Origin: an uncultured Bacilli bacterium
Lineage (GTDB): Bacteria; Bacillota_I; Bacilli_A; RF39; UBA660
Assembly (NCBI GenBank): GCA_934085635.1
Contig: CAKOHL010000049.1
Location: forward strand, 1-8,370
DNA: 8,370 bases
Reading direction: 5' to 3'
A program made the translations under genes and the position numbers. Positions 6,043-8,370 of the stretch are shown one piece after another (position 1 is the first letter of the stretch; each line of letters begins with the position of its first letter). The notes beneath the pieces are model-generated. The model ran no database searches. It saw nothing but the letters and a program-made list of their open reading frames with translations, and was not told the origin of the DNA.

Positions 6043-7011
6043 ATGAAGAGAAAAATATTATTACTTATGCTTCTTTTAATCCCTATGAATCTACTAGCTT
6101 ACTCAGAAAATATAATAGTAGGCGGAGAAACAATAGGTATAGAAGCATACTCAAAAGGGGTAGTGGTGGTTGGATTCTACAAGGTTAATGGTAAATACAT
6201 AGCTAGCGAGACCTTAAAAGTAGGAGACACAATACTAGGAATAGAAGGGGTAAGTGTATCATCAATAAAAGAAATGACCTCACTTATAGACAAAAACATA
6301 AAGAACGGCAAAGTAAATGCTTTAATAAAAAGAAACAACAAAACTAAAAAAGTTGTACTAAACTTAGTAAAAGATGGAAGTGTTTACAAAACCGGATTAT
6401 ATATCAAAGAAAAAGTAACAGGAATAGGAACACTTACCTACATCGACCCAGAAACTAAAATTTATGGTTCACTCGGGCACGAAATAATGATAAGTGAAAG
6501 TACAAACAGAGTCGAAGTAAGAAAAGGTGAAATATATAAATCATTCGTAAATGGAATAGATAGAAGTATAAACGGAAGAGTCGGAAGTAAAAATGCAAGC
6601 ATAGACTATCAAACAGAACTAGGAACTGTAACTAAAAACACAAGTGTAGGAATATACGGGATATATAATAAAACTATAAATAAAGAAACTACTAGTGTTG
6701 CAAAATGGGAAGAAATAAATCTAGGAAAAGCAGTCATAAGAACAATAACAGATGGCTCAAAAATAGAAGAATACGAAATAGAAATAACTAGCCTAAACAG
6801 AAATGCTATAGACACTAACAAATCAATAACATTCAAAGTAACAGACAAAACTCTAATGGAAAAAACTGGAGGCATAGTCCAAGGTATGAGTGGTAGCCCA
6901 ATAATTCAAAATGGTAAAATAATTGGAGCAGTAACTCACGTGGTAATTGACGAAGTAAACAAAGGCTATGCAGTATTCATAAGAACAATGCTTGAAGAGG
7001 GAGAAAGATAA
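6043..7011 (+). CDS. spoIVB: SpoIVB peptidase (S55 family), stage IV sporulation signalling protease
   Basis: In Bacillus SpoIVB is secreted from the forespore into the intermembrane space, where it cuts SpoIVFA to trigger pro-sigma-K processing. This 322-residue product has a signal peptide (about residues 1-19, LLA-Y), a PDZ domain (about 25-110, LKVGDTILGIEGVSV) and an S55 peptidase domain. The catalytic triad can be placed: His146 in GSLGHE after GIGTLTYIDPETKIY, Asp268 in VTDKT, and Ser283 in GIVQGMSGSPIIQNGKIIGA. The Asp-Ser spacing of 15 equals that of Bacillus Asp363/Ser378. It is about 100 residues shorter than the Bacillus protein, mainly before the PDZ domain. It lies just after xseB, whereas in Bacillus several genes intervene. 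Its 3' end forms part of a terminator stem. Confidence 0.95.
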   Translation: MKRKILLLMLLLIPMNLLAYSENIIVGGETIGIEAYSKGVVVVGFYKVNGKYIASETLKVGDTILGIEGVSVSSIKEMTSLIDKNIKNGKVNALIKRNNKTKKVVLNLVKDGSVYKTGLYIKEKVTGIGTLTYIDPETKIYGSLGHEIMISESTNRVEVRKGEIYKSFVNGIDRSINGRVGSKNASIDYQTELGTVTKNTSVGIYGIYNKTINKETTSVAKWEEINLGKAVIRTITDGSKIEEYEIEITSLNRNAIDTNKSITFKVTDKTLMEKTGGIVQGMSGSPIIQNGKIIGAVTHVVIDEVNKGYAVFIRTMLEEGER

Positions 7012-7025
7012 TAGCTCCCTTTTTA
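6995..7025 (+). terminator. intrinsic terminator after spoIVB
   Basis: The stem pairs 6995-7003 with 7015-7023 (six Watson-Crick pairs GGGAG/CTCCC plus A-T, one G-U and two further A-T pairs) around an 11-base loop, followed by TTTTT (7020-7024). The left arm lies in the last codons of spoIVB. The oppositely oriented gene ends in the T tract. Confidence 0.75.
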
Positions 7026-7610
7026 CTTTGCAAATACACTCTCATCTTCAACATAAGAATCAATAAAAGTGATGTTATCTCTAAGTGTAGTACTAAATTC
7101 ATTAATATTCTTTTTAAAAAGTGCAACTGCATTATATCCATCTTCAAAAAATAATTTCATAAAAATATCTTTATCAGGATTACAATCTAATACCTTATAT
7201 TTAACTCCATTATCACAATACACAAGTAAATAATCATTTGATTGTTTCAAAAACTCCTCTAAAATTTTGTTAAACTCCTCTTCAAACATAAAAGTCCAGT
7301 CTTCATTCTTCTTTTCCAAAACGTGCTTTCTCTTATCATACTTGTAATCCAAAATAAGTTTATTATCACTTATACTATAATCATAATCAGGTCCAAAATA
7401 TGGTACATCATCGTCATCAATAAAAAACATCTCAATATCCGTATAACCAAGTTCAGGATTAATTGCATCTAAAATCAATTCTTTTTCTTTATTATTAACT
7501 TTAGAAATATCAAAAATAATACGCTCATTTTCCTTATACTCTAAAACAGGTAATAAAATAGTTATAACCTTCTGAGTTTTTGAATTTTCAATATCTAAAT
7601 ATGCTTTCAT
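7023..7610 (-). CDS. acidic cytoplasmic protein of unknown function
   Basis: I do not recognise this 195-residue protein. It is strongly acidic, with a run of four Asp in FFIDDDDVPYFGPDYDYS (about residues 62-79) and many Glu residues around FEEEFNKILEEFL (about 109-121). It has no signal peptide, membrane segment or obvious metal-binding or nucleotide-binding motif. Predicted structure is mixed alpha/beta, with a possible beta-rich N-terminal half and a second alpha/beta half after the acidic helix. The start at 7610 is well supported by the minus-strand site GGGAGGAG just upstream; the frame is open further (to 7673) but that stretch contains the promoter. It stands alone: its own promoter, convergent with spoIVB and divergent from the next gene. 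The frame is long and intact with the same codon habits as its neighbours, so it is very likely a real gene. Confidence 0.8.
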   Translation of the reverse strand: MKAYLDIENSKTQKVITILLPVLEYKENERIIFDISKVNNKEKELILDAINPELGYTDIEMFFIDDDDVPYFGPDYDYSISDNKLILDYKYDKRKHVLEKKNEDWTFMFEEEFNKILEEFLKQSNDYLLVYCDNGVKYKVLDCNPDKDIFMKLFFEDGYNAVALFKKNINEFSTTLRDNITFIDSYVEDESVFAK

Positions 7611-7644
7611 AATACTCCTCCCAACAATGAAATATTCTAAATAA

Positions 7645-7673
7645 ATCATATTATATAAGAATTCAAAAGTCAA
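7645..7673 (-). promoter_or_regulatory. sigma-A-like promoter of the acidic protein gene
   Basis: On the minus strand TTGACT (7673-7668, five of six matches to the -35) and TATGAT (7650-7645, five of six to the -10) are 17 bases apart. The expected start is the A at 7638, giving a leader of about 28 bases with the ribosome site GGGAGGAG near 7622-7615. A second TATAAT (7655-7650) overlaps but is only 12 bases from this -35. Confidence 0.65.
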
Positions 7674-7702
7674 TAACTATAAAGCCATATAATACTGCTT
7701 TA

Positions 7703-7748
7703 TTGTAATATTAAATTCTTAGTGATATAATACCATTAAGGAAGTGAT
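7703..7748 (+). promoter_or_regulatory. promoter and ribosome site of the 104-residue gene/TrmH-like operon
   Basis: TTGTAA (7703-7708, four of six matches to the -35) is 17 bases before a perfect TATAAT (7726-7731) that is preceded by TG at 7723-7724, an extended -10. The predicted start is the A at 7738, the first base of the AAGGAAGTGAT ribosome site (7738-7748) before the ATG at 7752. Confidence 0.7.
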
Positions 7749-7751
7749 TAT

Positions 7752-8066
7752 ATGTCTATAAATGTATATATTCCACCAGAAATGCGTGAAATTCTTCACG
7801 GGAGAAAAAACGTGGAAATGAAATTTAAAATTGGTGATTTTTTAAATGACAGTTTTTTTAAAAATTATACAAAATTCAAAGATGCAAGCGAATTTATTGA
7901 ATATTCTCCATATACAGATGAGGAATTATTAGAGAATTCAAAATTGTTTGAAAGTGATAAAATGAATAGATATATAGAACTTACAACACAATTCAAAGAT
8001 TATGCTTCGATGATAGGCTTTGCAGTTAGAGAAAAATTAAAACAATATTTCAAAAAGGAGGAATAA
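7752..8066 (+). CDS. small soluble protein of unknown function
   Basis: I do not recognise this 104-residue protein. It is soluble-looking, with a short possible beta strand at the N-terminus (SINVYIPPEM), a polar middle rich in Phe, Tyr and Lys, and two amphipathic helices in the C-terminal half (about residues 55-75 and 78-100), ending in a basic tail. The N-terminal strand followed by helices could suggest a small DNA-binding fold such as ribbon-helix-helix, but no diagnostic motif is visible and I do not claim it. The ATG is supported by an extended -10 promoter and the adjacent ribosome site. The stop codon overlaps the ribosome site region of the TrmH-like gene, with 4 bases between stop and next start, so the two genes are cotranscribed and probably translationally coupled. 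Confidence 0.75.
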   Translation: MSINVYIPPEMREILHGRKNVEMKFKIGDFLNDSFFKNYTKFKDASEFIEYSPYTDEELLENSKLFESDKMNRYIELTTQFKDYASMIGFAVREKLKQYFKKEE

Positions 8067-8070
8067 GTAT

Positions 8071-8370
8071 ATGAATGATGTACATCAACTTGAACATAAC
8101 GAATACATACACGACAATAAAAAATTTCCTATTTATTTAATACTTGATAATGTTGAAGAAGACTTCAATATTGCCAGTATGTTCAGGTTATCAGATGCAT
8201 TTGGAGTAAAAAAAATTTACTTATGCGGTAACTACGAGAATCTAAATATTAAAAAAATAGATAAAATAAGTAGGCACACAACAAAATTTACAGATTATGA
8301 ATTTTGTGATTCAATAGAAAACTGTTTGACGAGATTAAAAAATGAGGGATGTAAAATTATTGCCCTAGAG
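8071..8370 (+). CDS. SpoU/TrmH-family RNA 2'-O-methyltransferase (3' partial)
   Basis: The first 100 residues are present and the frame is open at the right edge. YLILDNVEEDFNIASMFRLS (about residues 22-41) followed by DAFGVKKIYLCG (42-53) is motif 1 of the SPOUT SpoU/TrmH class: Asn33 and Arg39 occupy the conserved N-x-x-x-x-x-R positions, and Arg is the catalytic residue in characterised relatives. The usual Gly after NI is Ala here. IDKISRHTTKF (62-73) matches the region after motif 1, and KIIALE starts the strand leading to motif 2. Such enzymes transfer methyl from S-adenosylmethionine to ribose 2'-OH of tRNA or rRNA; the knot-forming C-terminal motifs and target are outside the window. 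The ATG has AAGGAGG (8055-8061) 9 bases upstream. Confidence 0.88.
   Translation, partial: MNDVHQLEHNEYIHDNKKFPIYLILDNVEEDFNIASMFRLSDAFGVKKIYLCGNYENLNIKKIDKISRHTTKFTDYEFCDSIENCLTRLKNEGCKIIALE

Noticed and set aside
1..8370. Tryptophan-encoding TGA (Mollicutes-type code)
   Set aside because: Core genes are full length under the standard code and all tryptophans use TGG; no in-frame TGA was needed.
1..8370. CRISPR arrays, tRNA or rRNA genes, insertion sequences, attachment sites, toxin-antitoxin or defence systems
   Set aside because: No regularly spaced repeats, cloverleaf-like GC-rich segments, transposase motifs or paired terminal repeats were seen. The two small unknown genes show no diagnostic toxin or antitoxin motif.

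Overview
The window reads as A+T-rich, tightly packed chromosome of a low-GC Firmicutes/Bacilli-type bacterium. The family content (NusB, both exonuclease VII subunits, SpoIVB, YlbJ, a YlbL-type PDZ-Lon protease, Gram-positive-style prepilins, strong AGGAGG-type ribosome sites) points to an endospore-forming or formerly spore-forming lineage. The short intergenic gaps and shortened family members suggest a compact genome, perhaps one of the uncultured gut Bacilli, but that placement is inference. The standard bacterial code fits: the five tryptophan codons I counted in the predicted proteins are all TGG, and all 14 stop codons seen are TAA or TAG.

Layout. (1) 2-958: a DUF2975-like membrane protein split into two reading frames by an apparent -1 frameshift, then a small helical protein of unknown function, closed by a hairpin terminator. 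(2) 1011-2074: three overlapping or near-overlapping genes with prepilin-type N-termini, forming a self-contained minor-pilin operon without its assembly ATPase or platform protein. (3) 2061-2954 (minus): a YlbJ-like sporulation membrane protein that overlaps the last pilin gene tail to tail. (4) 2986-4005: a membrane-anchored PDZ-Lon protease of the YlbL/SepM type, divergent from ylbJ; the two start from overlapping -10 elements, and the protease mRNA is predicted to be leaderless. (5) 4071-5951: nusB-xseA-xseB, a tightly coupled housekeeping operon with its own promoter and terminator. (6) 6043-7011: SpoIVB, the secreted S55 serine peptidase of sporulation signalling. (7) 7023-7610 (minus): an acidic protein of unknown function with its own promoter. 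(8) 7752-8370: a small unknown gene followed by a SpoU/TrmH-type RNA methyltransferase that runs off the right edge.

How the parts relate. YlbJ and SpoIVB are sporulation proteins elsewhere, YlbL homologues lie beside ylbJ in Bacillus, and spoIVB follows xseAB at some distance in many spore formers. The window therefore looks like a condensed version of a known Firmicutes neighbourhood. I did not find a wholly new system. The most distinctive signals are regulatory. Four promoter-like sites put the -10 hexamer exactly 7 bases before the Shine-Dalgarno sequence, and at the ylbJ/ylbL site the same spacing lands on the ATG itself. The split DUF2975 gene and the orphan minor-pilin operon also deserve a second look. 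No tRNA, rRNA, CRISPR array, insertion sequence or attachment site was seen, and no stretch over 300 bases lacks a gene.
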